The notes below the pieces were generated by a model, which saw only the letters and a list, made by a program, of their open reading frames with translations, did not search any database and had not been told where the DNA came from. This document shows positions 50,778-58,749 of a stretch of DNA of 64,000 nt, piece after piece. Made by a program: the position numbers and the translations under genes. Each line of letters begins with the position of its first letter. Positions within the stretch are counted from its first letter, which is position 1. This stretch comes from Streptosporangium roseum DSM 43021 (GTDB taxonomy: Bacteria; Actinomycetota; Actinomycetes; Streptosporangiales; Streptosporangiaceae), in contig NC_013595.1 of NCBI RefSeq assembly GCF_000024865.1, positions 6,324,001 through 6,388,000 on the forward strand, given 5' to 3'.

Positions 50778-52418
50778 TCAGCCGTGGCCGGCGTCGTGGG
50801 GCATGACGGGCCTGCCGGGGAGCACGCCGGGCTCGGTGACGACGAACTGGCCCATCATGCCCAGGTCCTCGTGGAAGAGGAGATGGCAGTGGAACATGTA
50901 GGGGGTGTCCGGATCCGCGTGGCCGCCGAAGCGGACGGCGATGCGTATCGGCGTCTCCCGCGGGGTGTAGATCGTGTCCTTCCAGCCGCCCAGCTCGGGA
51001 GGCGGGGCGGCGCCGTTCACCGACAGGACCTGGAACTGGGTGCCGTGCACGTGGAAGTTGTGGGGAAGGACGTCGAAGTTGGTGATCTCCCAGATCTCGG
51101 TGGTGTCCCTGCCGACCCCGAAGTCGATCCGGCTCATGTCCATCGTCCTGCCGTTGATCTCGAAACCGGACAGCTCGAACCCGCGGTCGACCCGGTCGCC
51201 CGCCGCGCCGAGCGCGGGCGTTTCCGCGAGGGTGCCGGGCAGGGCGGGGGACGGCGACAGGCTGCCGGCGGCGCGCAGTTCGAGAACGTCCATCGTGTCG
51301 TCGCCGCCGGTGACGCGGGAGGTCCAGAAGTCGGCGCCGAGGTCGGGCGGGTAGCTCCGCAGCACCACCCGCTCGTCCGGCCGCATGGTCACCACGATCT
51401 CGGCGCGCTCTCCGGGGGAGAGCCGGACCCGGTCGGTGACGTGCGGCGCGGGCAGCAGGCCGCCGTCGGTGCCGATGAGCGCGAACGGCCGCCCGTCGGA
51501 GAGGCCGAACCCGTAGGTGCGCGCGTTGGAGGCGTTGAGCAGCCGCAGCCGCGTCCGCTCGGCGGTGACGTCGTGGTACGGCGCGAGCGTGCCGTTGACC
51601 AGGAGGGTGTCGCCGAGGATCCCGACACCGCCGATCAGCGGGGTGCTCTCGTCGAACCGGTTGTCGTCGCCGAAGTTCTTGTCCTGCACGATGACCGGGA
51701 TGTCGTCGACCCCGTACCGGCCGGGCAGGTCCGGCGATCCGGCCGCGGGGTCGTCGACGATGAACAGTCCGGCCATGCCGCGGTAGACGTGCTGCCCGGT
51801 CCGGCCGTGCGGGTGGGGGTGGTACCAGAGCGTGGCGGCGGGCTGGTCGAGCCTCCAGGTCGGAGACCAGGTCGCGCCGGGGCGGATCGGCTGGTGCGGT
51901 CCGCCGTCCATCACGGCGGGCAGGTGCATGCCGTGCCAGTGCACGGTGGTCGCCTCGGCCAGCTCGTTGCGCACGTTGACCACGACCGTCTCCCCCCGGG
52001 CGGCGCGCAGCGTCGGCCCGAGGTGGCCGTCGTCGAACCCCCACGTCGGAGTCGGCCGGCCGGGCCGCAGCCGCCGGTTTCCGGCGCCGGCGCGCAGCTC
52101 GAACACCCGGCGCCCGGACCCGTCGCGGCGGCCGGTGGCCAGTGGCGGGATGGCCAGGCGGTTGACGAACCGGACCCTGCCGGCGGTGTTGACGTCGGCG
52201 GTGGTCCACAGCCATGCCGCCCCACCCGCGCTGATCGCGGCCACCACCGGCACCCCGATCAGCCCGGCCTTGAGCAGGCGCCGCCGGGTGAGTCCCCGTC
52301 GCGGCGTGGTCCCGGCGGGCGGCGCGGCAGGAGGCGATCCCGCCGGCTCCCCCGGATCCTCAGACGGTTCGGTCAATGTTCTCGTCCTCATCGGGCCCGT
52401 TGGCGGGACGGCTGCCAC
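50778..52418 (-). CDS. Multicopper oxidase
   Basis: This is a 546-residue laccase/bilirubin-oxidase-type multicopper oxidase. Four copper-binding motifs are present: HWHGMHLPA, WYHPHPHGRTG, HNFHVHGTQF and HCHLLFHEDLGMMG (Cys plus flanking His, and a Met as axial type-1 ligand). The N-terminus has TRRRLLKAGLIGVPVVAAIS, a Tat-like twin-arginine signal and transmembrane stretch, so folded export with copper is likely. It oxidises phenols or metal ions with reduction of O2 to water. The start is a GTG at 52418 with GAGGG nearby; an ATG at 52391 is an alternative. It sits next to the IS982 scar and faces no partner gene. Confidence 0.92.
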   Translation of the reverse strand: MAAVPPTGPMRTRTLTEPSEDPGEPAGSPPAAPPAGTTPRRGLTRRRLLKAGLIGVPVVAAISAGGAAWLWTTADVNTAGRVRFVNRLAIPPLATGRRDGSGRRVFELRAGAGNRRLRPGRPTPTWGFDDGHLGPTLRAARGETVVVNVRNELAEATTVHWHGMHLPAVMDGGPHQPIRPGATWSPTWRLDQPAATLWYHPHPHGRTGQHVYRGMAGLFIVDDPAAGSPDLPGRYGVDDIPVIVQDKNFGDDNRFDESTPLIGGVGILGDTLLVNGTLAPYHDVTAERTRLRLLNASNARTYGFGLSDGRPFALIGTDGGLLPAPHVTDRVRLSPGERAEIVVTMRPDERVVLRSYPPDLGADFWTSRVTGGDDTMDVLELRAAGSLSPSPALPGTLAETPALGAAGDRVDRGFELSGFEINGRTMDMSRIDFGVGRDTTEIWEITNFDVLPHNFHVHGTQFQVLSVNGAAPPPELGGWKDTIYTPRETPIRIAVRFGGHADPDTPYMFHCHLLFHEDLGMMGQFVVTEPGVLPGRPVMPHDAGHG

Positions 52419-52565
52419 CAGCCGCCCTCAGTGATGTCGTCGCAGATCGGCGGTCCCCCTGGGGGCGTGATCCGCCGGTCCGGCCCCGGCGCGCGGGTGC
52501 GCGCGGGACCGGCCCCCTCTCCACCGGCCCGGACCCCGCACGGCGGCGCCCGCGACCCGGCGGAA

Positions 52566-52602
52566 CCCGCGCCGCCCCCCTCTGTGAGGGGGGCGGCGCG
52601 GG
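52566..52602 (-). terminator. 17-bp perfect hairpin after PadR-monooxygenase operon
   Basis: CCCGCGCCGCCCCCCTC pairs with GAGGGGGGCGGCGCGGG around a TGT loop, directly after the monooxygenase stop at 52604 (minus strand). Confidence 0.85.
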
Positions 52603-52603
52603 C

Positions 52604-53830
52604 CTATCCGCGGCTGCCCGCCGGGCGCGAGAGACCCGCCGTGACCGGCGCCTGCCAGTCGATCCGGTAACGCTGCTCGGCCCCCAGCGTCTTCTCCGGA
52701 TTGAGGAAGGTCTTCATCGCCAGCGGCATCATCAACCCCATCATCGCGATCGCCACCGGCCCCAGCGCCTTGCTGTTGTTGGTCTTGGACGCCCGCCAGG
52801 CCACCTTCTCCACCCGCTCCCGGCGCAGCCCCTCATAGGCGGCGAACGCGCTCGCCACATCGGGCAGGTCCCGCAGGCAGCGCGCCAGCTGGATCGCGCT
52901 CTCCATCGCCAGCGACGCCCCCTGCCCCGAACTGGAGGAGGGCGCGTGCACCGAGTCGCCCACCAGCACCATCCGGTCGCGATACCAGTGCGGCACCTTC
53001 GGCATGATCTCCAGCGACCCCAGCACGACCAGCTGGTCGACACTGGTGCGCTGGAGCAGCTCCCGGCCGGGCACGTCGTCGGCGAAGATCTCCCGCAGCC
53101 GCTTGAGCCACTCGGCCGCCGGCGTCTGACGGGCCTGGGCGATCGACATCGGCTCCTTGTGCGGGACGTTGCCGAACCACGCGGTGGTGCCGTCGGGCTG
53201 CGACCAGTAACCGAGGAACGCCTTCTTCCCGAAGGAGAAGTAGGCCGCGTCGGATACCGAGGGCACCGCGATATCCGCCGCGGCGCCGAAGTTCAACAGG
53301 GGGACGTGGTCGGGGGCGGGCGCGGCCGGGTCGATCAGGTCGCGGACCGTGGAGCGGATGCCGTCGGCGCCGACGAGCACGTCCCCGGTGGCGGTGGTGC
53401 CGTCGGCGAAGCGCGCGGTGATGCCGGTCGGCGACTCCTCCACCCCGACCAGCCGCTTGCCGTACTCGATGGGGACGCCCTGGGCCAGGGCGTGGTCGTG
53501 CAGGACGCGGTAGAGGTCCGGGCGCCACAGGGCCCGGCTGGGGGGCAGGCCGGTCAGGCCGGGGAACTCCCCCATCCGCTTGCCCTTGCCGTCGGTCATG
53601 ATGGTGCGGTTCATCGGCAGGCCGATGGCCCGCACAGCGTCGCCCGCGCCGACGACGTCCAGCGCGGCGAGGCCGTTCGGAGCGATCGTGAGCTGGCCGC
53701 CGACGCCGTCGGCGGTGATCGCGTACGCCTCGTAGACGGTCGCCTCGATGCCCGCCTTCCGTAACGCCAGTGCCGTGACCGGCCCGGCGATTCCACCGCC
53801 GATGACCAGTGCTGTCTTGACTGCTGTCAT
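52604..53830 (-). CDS. FAD-dependent monooxygenase
   Basis: This is a 408-residue flavoprotein monooxygenase (class A/UbiH-like). KTALVIGGGIAGPVTALALR binds FAD. GDVLVGADGIRSTVR is the DG motif and RMVLVGDSVHAPSSSSGQGA the GD motif. It hydroxylates an unknown aromatic or related compound using NAD(P)H and O2. The ATG at 53830 has GGGAG 8 bases upstream and overlaps the stop of the PadR gene (ATGA, 53827-53830), so translation is coupled. The PadR regulator probably responds to the substrate of this enzyme. A 17-bp hairpin ends the operon. Confidence 0.9.
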   Translation of the reverse strand: MTAVKTALVIGGGIAGPVTALALRKAGIEATVYEAYAITADGVGGQLTIAPNGLAALDVVGAGDAVRAIGLPMNRTIMTDGKGKRMGEFPGLTGLPPSRALWRPDLYRVLHDHALAQGVPIEYGKRLVGVEESPTGITARFADGTTATGDVLVGADGIRSTVRDLIDPAAPAPDHVPLLNFGAAADIAVPSVSDAAYFSFGKKAFLGYWSQPDGTTAWFGNVPHKEPMSIAQARQTPAAEWLKRLREIFADDVPGRELLQRTSVDQLVVLGSLEIMPKVPHWYRDRMVLVGDSVHAPSSSSGQGASLAMESAIQLARCLRDLPDVASAFAAYEGLRRERVEKVAWRASKTNNSKALGPVAIAMMGLMMPLAMKTFLNPEKTLGAEQRYRIDWQAPVTAGLSRPAGSRG

Positions 53831-54423
53831 GTCTGGCTCCCGAATATCTCCTGCCATGCCCGGATGTAGTCCGGCTGCTTGAGCGACTCGATGAGGCCCG
53901 TGACGAAGCGGCGCTCCGCCTCCAGCACCGTGAGCCGGTATTCGTCCTCGACCAGGAACACCCAGCGGACCCCGTCGTCGAGGGCTGACTGCACGACGGT
54001 GCGGATCTCGTCGGCCTCCTCGCTCAACGCCGCCGATCTCTGGGTGAGCAACTCGACCGAATCGGCCGGAGAGAGCACGCTCAGCAACGACAGGGCGACC
54101 CCGAACTGCGGGTACTCATGCCGCGGCTGCGCGACCAGCTCGCGCATCCAGTCGTAGAACTCATGCCGGCCCTCGTCGGTGAGCGCGTAGACCGTGCGCT
54201 CCGGCCGCTGGGTGTCACGCACGGTCTCCTGCTCGATGATGAAGCCGGCCTTCCTCAGTTGCTCCACCACCATGTAGAGCGAGCCCCGGTTGTATTTGAA
54301 GCTGCGGTCCTTGCCGTTGTCCTTGAGCCGCCGCCCCATCTCATACGGATGCATCGACTCCACCAGCAGTTCGGCGAGCACCGCCAGCGCCAGTGGGTTG
54401 GTCACCTTGCGTCGCTTCTCCAC
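53827..54423 (-). CDS. PadR family transcriptional regulator
   Basis: This is a 198-residue PadR-type regulator. The winged helix is plain (LALAVLAELLVESMHPYEMG, RGSLYMVVEQLRKAGFIIEQ, RTVYALTDEGRHEF), followed by the C-terminal helical dimerisation part (VIR_act-alpha-like; EEADEIRTVVQSALDDGVRW). PadR proteins commonly repress phenolic-acid or drug-resistance genes and are released by the compound. The GTG at 54423 has GGGGG upstream. Two similar 16-bp sites lie just upstream (54440, 54468). It is coupled to the FAD monooxygenase gene by a 4-base overlap. Confidence 0.92.
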   Translation of the reverse strand: MEKRRKVTNPLALAVLAELLVESMHPYEMGRRLKDNGKDRSFKYNRGSLYMVVEQLRKAGFIIEQETVRDTQRPERTVYALTDEGRHEFYDWMRELVAQPRHEYPQFGVALSLLSVLSPADSVELLTQRSAALSEEADEIRTVVQSALDDGVRWVFLVEDEYRLTVLEAERRFVTGLIESLKQPDYIRAWQEIFGSQT

Positions 54424-54738
54424 GACGCCCCCATCTCTTTAGTCAGTTCCAACTATTAAACAATTTCTAGTCAGTGTCAACTATATAGTCAGCACGTCGG
54501 CCGCCACGGCGGCGTGATCATGATCTTGCACCACGCCCCCGGGGGACCGGCGAAACGCCGTCGCCACAGGCGGGCGGAAGTGGCGGGCGGAACCACGGCT
54601 CGCGGGAGGTCCATGCCCACCGGCTCGTCATCGGCCGCGCCGTACGGCCACCGGGAGGGCGCCGGGCCGGCGGCGGGGAAGCGGGGAGGCGGCGGGGAGG
54701 TGGTTTCGGGGCTACCGGCCGCGCGGAAGGATCGGAAG
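54424..54738. other. Divergent region between PadR operon and SRPBCC gene
   Basis: 315 bases. The left 70 bases are AT-rich and carry the PadR-type sites and a TTGACA (minus strand, 54475-54480); the rest is GC-rich and shows no further signal or supported gene. Confidence 0.45.
54440..54483 (-). promoter_or_regulatory. Twin PadR-type operator sites over a promoter
   Basis: TAGTCAGTTCCAACTA (54440-54455) and TAGTCAGTGTCAACTA (54468-54483) are two imperfect palindromes with TAGT...ACTA ends, 28 bp apart. On the minus strand the second contains TTGACA, a -35 hexamer, so binding would cover the promoter. A further TAGTCAGC follows at 54486. Confidence 0.65.
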
Positions 54739-55182
54739 GTGACTCACTCGCGCATCAGCGTCTCGGTCGAGGCCGCCGCCGGACCGCAACAGGTGTTCTC
54801 CGTGCTGACCGACTGGCCGCGTCACGGCGAGTGGATGGTCCTGACCCGCGCGCACGTCGCCGCCGGGGACGGCCGGAGCCCCGGGAGCCGGCTGGCGGCC
54901 TTCACCGGGGTGGGGCCGGTCGGGTTCCTGGACACCATGGAGATCACCGAGTGGGATCCGCCCACGACCGTGGCGGTCCGGCACACCGGGCGGCTGGTGC
55001 GCGGCACCGGGGTCTTCCGCGTGCTGCCCCGTGAGGGCGGCGGCAGCACGATCGTCTGGGAGGAGGAGCTCGACCTGCCGTTCGGCCCGATCGGACGGCT
55101 CGGCTGGCCGCTGGTCAGGCCGGCGAACGCGGCACTGTTCCGGCTCTCGCTCCGCCGCCTGGCCGAGCTCAGCGGTCGGTGA
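54739..55182 (+). CDS. SRPBCC family protein
   Basis: This is a 147-residue START/SRPBCC (polyketide cyclase/dehydrase-like) protein, starting THSRISVSVEAAAGPQQVFSVL and containing TDWPRHGEWMVLTRAHVAAG and IVWEEELDLP, with the C-terminal amphipathic helix (ALFRLSLRRLAELS). It makes a cavity for a hydrophobic ligand, often a lipid or polyketide; no catalytic residue is certain. The GTG at 54739 has GGAAGG about 8 bases upstream. It overlaps the convergent FxsA gene by 14 bases. Confidence 0.82.
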   Translation: MTHSRISVSVEAAAGPQQVFSVLTDWPRHGEWMVLTRAHVAAGDGRSPGSRLAAFTGVGPVGFLDTMEITEWDPPTTVAVRHTGRLVRGTGVFRVLPREGGGSTIVWEEELDLPFGPIGRLGWPLVRPANAALFRLSLRRLAELSGR

Positions 55183-55717
55183 GGTCGCGGCTGGAGTCGC
55201 GGGCGGCCGGCCGGCCCGGCTCGTCCCGGATGACCTCGCCGTGGATGACCGGCCCGGAGCCGGAGGGCTGGTCGCGCATGGCCTGGAAGGGGGAGCCCGC
55301 GCCCCCGAACGGCGAGCCGAGGCCGGGACCGGCCGTCTTCTCCGCGAGGGTGCGGATCCGGCGGGCGAGGAACCGGGCACCGAGCCCACGCATCAGCGGC
55401 CGGGTGAACGGCAGGAGGAACAGCAGGCCGACGACGTCGGTGATGAAGCCCGGGATCATCAGCAGCACCCCGCCCGCGACGGTCATGGCACCGCCGGGGG
55501 CGCCCGGCTCGGGCATCCGGCCGCTCTGTGCCGCCTCCTGAAGCTTCCGCCAGGCCTTGCGGCCCTCCCTGCGGACGATCCAGGAACCGAGGAGGCTGCC
55601 GGCGGCCAGCAGGGCGATCGCGGGCCATACGCCGATGGCCTGATTGACCTGGACGAACACCAGGATCTCCAGGACGGGAACCGCCAGGAAGGCGAGGACC
55701 AGCAGAAGGCGCATCAT
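55169..55717 (-). CDS. FxsA family membrane protein
   Basis: This is a 182-residue FxsA-type protein: MRLLLVLAFLAVPVLEILVF (helix 1), a second hydrophobic segment IGVWPAIALLAAGSLLGSWI, then GGVLLMIPGFITDVVGLLFL (helix 3/4, FxsA signature) and the basic loop LARRIRTLAEK, followed by a low-complexity hydrophilic tail. In E. coli FxsA affects phage T7 exclusion. It lies downstream of the Lnt-Ppm pair (gap 69 bases), probably in the same transcript. In Streptomyces the comparable order often continues to rbpA; rbpA is not found here. Confidence 0.88.
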   Translation of the reverse strand: MMRLLLVLAFLAVPVLEILVFVQVNQAIGVWPAIALLAAGSLLGSWIVRREGRKAWRKLQEAAQSGRMPEPGAPGGAMTVAGGVLLMIPGFITDVVGLLFLLPFTRPLMRGLGARFLARRIRTLAEKTAGPGLGSPFGGAGSPFQAMRDQPSGSGPVIHGEVIRDEPGRPAARDSSRDLTDR

Positions 55718-55786
55718 TTCCTCAACTCACGCGACAGCCGTACGACAGTGACAACGCCCCGGATCGCCGCCGCGTTCCGCTTCCGC

Positions 55787-56533
55787 TCAGCGCGGACGGC
55801 GCAGGCGCTGGGGAAGGCCGGAGAAGCCCCACAGGGTGACCCGCCACAGCGCCTCCCCCACGATGGCCCGGTTCATCTTGCTGGCCCCGACGGTGCGGTC
55901 CACGAACGTGATCGGCACCTCGGCGACGCGCAGGCCGTTCCGGACCGTGCGCAGGGTCAGGTCCACCTGGAAGCAGTAGCCCTGCGACTCCACGTCGTCC
56001 AGGCCGATCTTCTCCAGGGTGCCGGCGCGGTAGACGCGGAACCCGGCGGTGGCGTCGCGGACCGGGACGCCGAGCATCATCCGGGTGTAGACGTTGGCGC
56101 CGCGGGAGAGGAACTCCCGCGAGCCGGGCCAGTTGACCACCTTGCCGCCGGGCACCCACCGGGAGCCGATCACCAGGTCGGCCCCGTCGGCCAGCGCCTC
56201 CAGCAGCTTGGGCAGCTCCTCGGGCTGGTGGGAGCCGTCGGCGTCCATCTCCACCAGGACGTCGAAGCCCTCCTCCAGCCCCCAGCGGAAGCCGGCGATG
56301 TAGGCGGCGCCCAGGCCCTGCTTGCCCGGCCGGTGCAGCACGTGGACGTGGTCGTCCCCGGCCGCCAGCTCGTCGGCGACCGCGCCGGTGCCGTCGGGGC
56401 TGTTGTCGTCGGCGATCAGCAGGTGCGCCTCGGGCACCGCGGCACGCACCCGCTCGGCGATGGCCGGCAGGTTCTCCCGCTCGTTGTACGTCGGGACGAT
56501 GACGAGCACTCGGCCAAGCATCCGCTCCATCAT
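55787..56533 (-). CDS. Polyprenol monophosphomannose synthase (Ppm1/DPM1-like glycosyltransferase)
   Basis: This is a 248-residue GT-2 glycosyltransferase of the dolichol-phosphate mannose synthase type. VLVIVPTYNERENLPAIAER opens the GT-A fold; LLIADDNSPDGTG holds an acidic motif and FDVLVEMDADGSHQPEELPK the DxD metal site. No C-terminal membrane segment is present. It transfers mannose from GDP-Man to a polyprenyl phosphate for O-mannosylation or cell-envelope glycans. Its start overlaps the stop of lnt by 4 bases (56530-56533), so they are translationally coupled. In mycobacteria Lnt and Ppm domains are similarly adjacent or fused and interact. Confidence 0.9.
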   Translation of the reverse strand: MMERMLGRVLVIVPTYNERENLPAIAERVRAAVPEAHLLIADDNSPDGTGAVADELAAGDDHVHVLHRPGKQGLGAAYIAGFRWGLEEGFDVLVEMDADGSHQPEELPKLLEALADGADLVIGSRWVPGGKVVNWPGSREFLSRGANVYTRMMLGVPVRDATAGFRVYRAGTLEKIGLDDVESQGYCFQVDLTLRTVRNGLRVAEVPITFVDRTVGASKMNRAIVGEALWRVTLWGFSGLPQRLRRPR

Positions 56534-58173
56534 TCGTCTCCCACCTGCCGGTCACCTTCCTGGTTCGCGGAGTGCACCAGGTTACGGGGCCCGCGCCGCC
56601 AGGCGACGGCCAACGCGCCCACACTCACAAGTATCAGGGCCCATTCGGGCAGTGCGCCCACGCGCGTGGCGACCGTTTCGGCCGTCCTGACCGGAACGCG
56701 CAGAACGTTCGCCGCGGGGACGAGCTCTCCGGTGCGCCAGGCGATCGTGCCGTCGGGGGTCACGTAGGCGGATATACCCGTGATCGCGGAAGTTACCACC
56801 GCCCGATTGTGCTCGACGGCGCGGAGCTGGGACATGGCGAGCTGCTGGGCCGGCAGGTTGGTCAGCGCGTAGGTGGCGTTGTTGGTCTGCACCACCAGCG
56901 GGCTGGCGCCGGTCCGGGCGGTGTCGCCGACGATGCCGTCGAAGGCCACCTCGTAGCAGTTGATCGCGCCGACCGTCACCGGGCCCACCTTCAGGTCTCC
57001 GTCGCGGGTGCCGGACACCGACTGCTTGCCCACCAGGCCCGCCCGCTCGAAGAGGGCCAGCACCAGCTCCTTGAGCGGGGTGTATTCGCCGAACGGGACG
57101 AGCTGCTGCTTGTCGTAGTAGGCGCCGGGCCCGGTGACCGGGTCCCACACCAGGCTGCGCGTCGCGCGGTTGTTCTCCCCGATGCCGACCACGGCGCCGA
57201 CCAGGACGGGCACCCCGATGTCCTTCACCGCCGCGTCGATCTCGCCGCGGGCGAAGTCGCTGCGGTAGGGGTCGATGTCGGTGGAGTTCTCCGGCAGCAC
57301 GACCAGGTCCGGCCGGGGGGTCCGCCCCTCCCGTACGGCCTGCGCCATCTCGTGGAGCATGCGGGTGTGGTTCCTGAGAACCACCGCGGGTTCGTTCCCC
57401 AGGGGGTTCATGCCCCGCCCCGGGACGTTGCCCTGGATGACGCCGATGGTCACGGTCCTGCCCTCGTCGCCGAAGCGGGGGACGGCGAACGCCGCGGCCG
57501 GTACGGCCAGCGCCCCGGCGAGCGGCAGGGCGATCGCCCGGTCCCAGCGGGGGGCGGCCGCGAGGCGGAGGGCCAGCAGCGCGATCAGGCCGCCGCACAG
57601 GGCCACCGCGAAGGTCACCAGCGGCGCGCCGCCGAGAGCGGCGTAGGGGGTGAAGACCGACTCCCCCTGGCTGAAGGCCACCCGCGCCCAGGGGAATCCG
57701 CCGAACGGGAACTGCCCCCGGGCCCACTCCATCGCCACCCAGAGCGCGGCGCTCCACAACGGCCACAGAGGCAGCCGGACGGCCAGGGCGGTGCCGGCGG
57801 CCCAGGCGGCGTAAAAGAGGCTCTCCAGCGCCACCAGGCCCAGCCAGGCGTCCACCCCGATCGGGCTGACCCAGTGCAGGGCGGGCAGCAGGAAGGCCAG
57901 GCCGGTGAGCAGGCCGAGCCACAGGGCGCGGCGGGGGCGCGAGCCGTACACCGACAGGACGGTGAGCGCCAGGCCGAGAGGCGCCAGGAACCACAGCCCC
58001 AGCGGGGGGAAGGAGAGGAACAGCAGCAGTCCGCCCGCGACCGCGCCCGCGATCCGGCCGGCGAGCACCCGGCGCGTGGCGCCCGCGCCCGCCCGCTCGC
58101 GCGGCGGGCCGGCGGCGGGGCCGTCCGTGGCGGCCGCTCGCGGCGCCGGGGCGGCCGTCTTCTCCTGCGCCAC
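56530..58173 (-). CDS. lnt: Apolipoprotein N-acyltransferase
   Basis: This is a 547-residue membrane enzyme. The first ~230 residues contain about six to seven hydrophobic helices (GGLLLFLSFPPLGLWFLAPL; MEWARGQFPFGGFPWARVAF, a conserved Lnt loop). The periplasmic-side nitrilase domain follows, with the catalytic set Glu in LVVLPENSTD, Lys in YYDKQQLVPFGEYTPL and Cys in AINCYEVAFD. A final helix near 510-530 (ALILVSVGALAVAWRRG) anchors it. It adds the third acyl chain to lipoproteins. The GTG at 58173 has AAGGAG 8 bases upstream. It is followed by a coupled Ppm gene. This window encodes one likely lipoprotein substrate (62518). Confidence 0.93.
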   Translation of the reverse strand: MAQEKTAAPAPRAAATDGPAAGPPRERAGAGATRRVLAGRIAGAVAGGLLLFLSFPPLGLWFLAPLGLALTVLSVYGSRPRRALWLGLLTGLAFLLPALHWVSPIGVDAWLGLVALESLFYAAWAAGTALAVRLPLWPLWSAALWVAMEWARGQFPFGGFPWARVAFSQGESVFTPYAALGGAPLVTFAVALCGGLIALLALRLAAAPRWDRAIALPLAGALAVPAAAFAVPRFGDEGRTVTIGVIQGNVPGRGMNPLGNEPAVVLRNHTRMLHEMAQAVREGRTPRPDLVVLPENSTDIDPYRSDFARGEIDAAVKDIGVPVLVGAVVGIGENNRATRSLVWDPVTGPGAYYDKQQLVPFGEYTPLKELVLALFERAGLVGKQSVSGTRDGDLKVGPVTVGAINCYEVAFDGIVGDTARTGASPLVVQTNNATYALTNLPAQQLAMSQLRAVEHNRAVVTSAITGISAYVTPDGTIAWRTGELVPAANVLRVPVRTAETVATRVGALPEWALILVSVGALAVAWRRGPRNLVHSANQEGDRQVGDE

Positions 58174-58749
58174 GGGCGAGGCTCCTTGCGGTGTCGTGCG
58201 GACGGTGACGCCCGGTCTTTCCAGCCCGGTCCGCCGGCCGGTCGCTGGGACCCGGCTCTCTCGCCCGACTTTCTAGCCCGAACGGTACCGCTCACCCGGG
58301 CGCACCCCAAAAAGCGGGGGCCGTGGACGCGGCAACGGGGTGACCCCCAGAGCGGACGGTTGTCCTGGAGATCACCCCGACGCTTGCGATGCTCGGCACG
58401 GGAGCGGGAAGAGGGCCCGGACGACCCTTCGGACCGGTTCCGTCCCGTCGGCGGCGAGCGCGGATTGCCGTTGTCTACTGGGTGCCCGGACCCCTCCTGG
58501 GTCCAACCCCCCGCCCGGTCAGGGTGCCCCGCCTCGACGGAACGACGGCCCTGCGCCTGGCTGTACGGACGGGGTGACCCCCGTCACGGGCGCAGGAACC
58601 GACGATGTCGAAAGGCGGCCAACCGGCCAGTCCCGTGCTGGACTGGGCAGCAAACTACCGACCCCAGCGCAGATGTCAACCGTGTCACTAACAGCGGAAA
58701 CATCAAGTTTTCGCAGCTGGGACATGATCGACGAGAGCCGTCAATGCTC
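58174..58749 (-). other. Long region upstream of lnt with a promoter candidate
   Basis: 576 bases between the HelD-like gene's stop and lnt. On the minus strand TTGACA (58674-58679) and TAGTTT (58652-58657) with a 16-base spacer form a good promoter; this would give a leader of roughly 470 bases. No coding frame in the leader is convincing. Confidence 0.5.
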
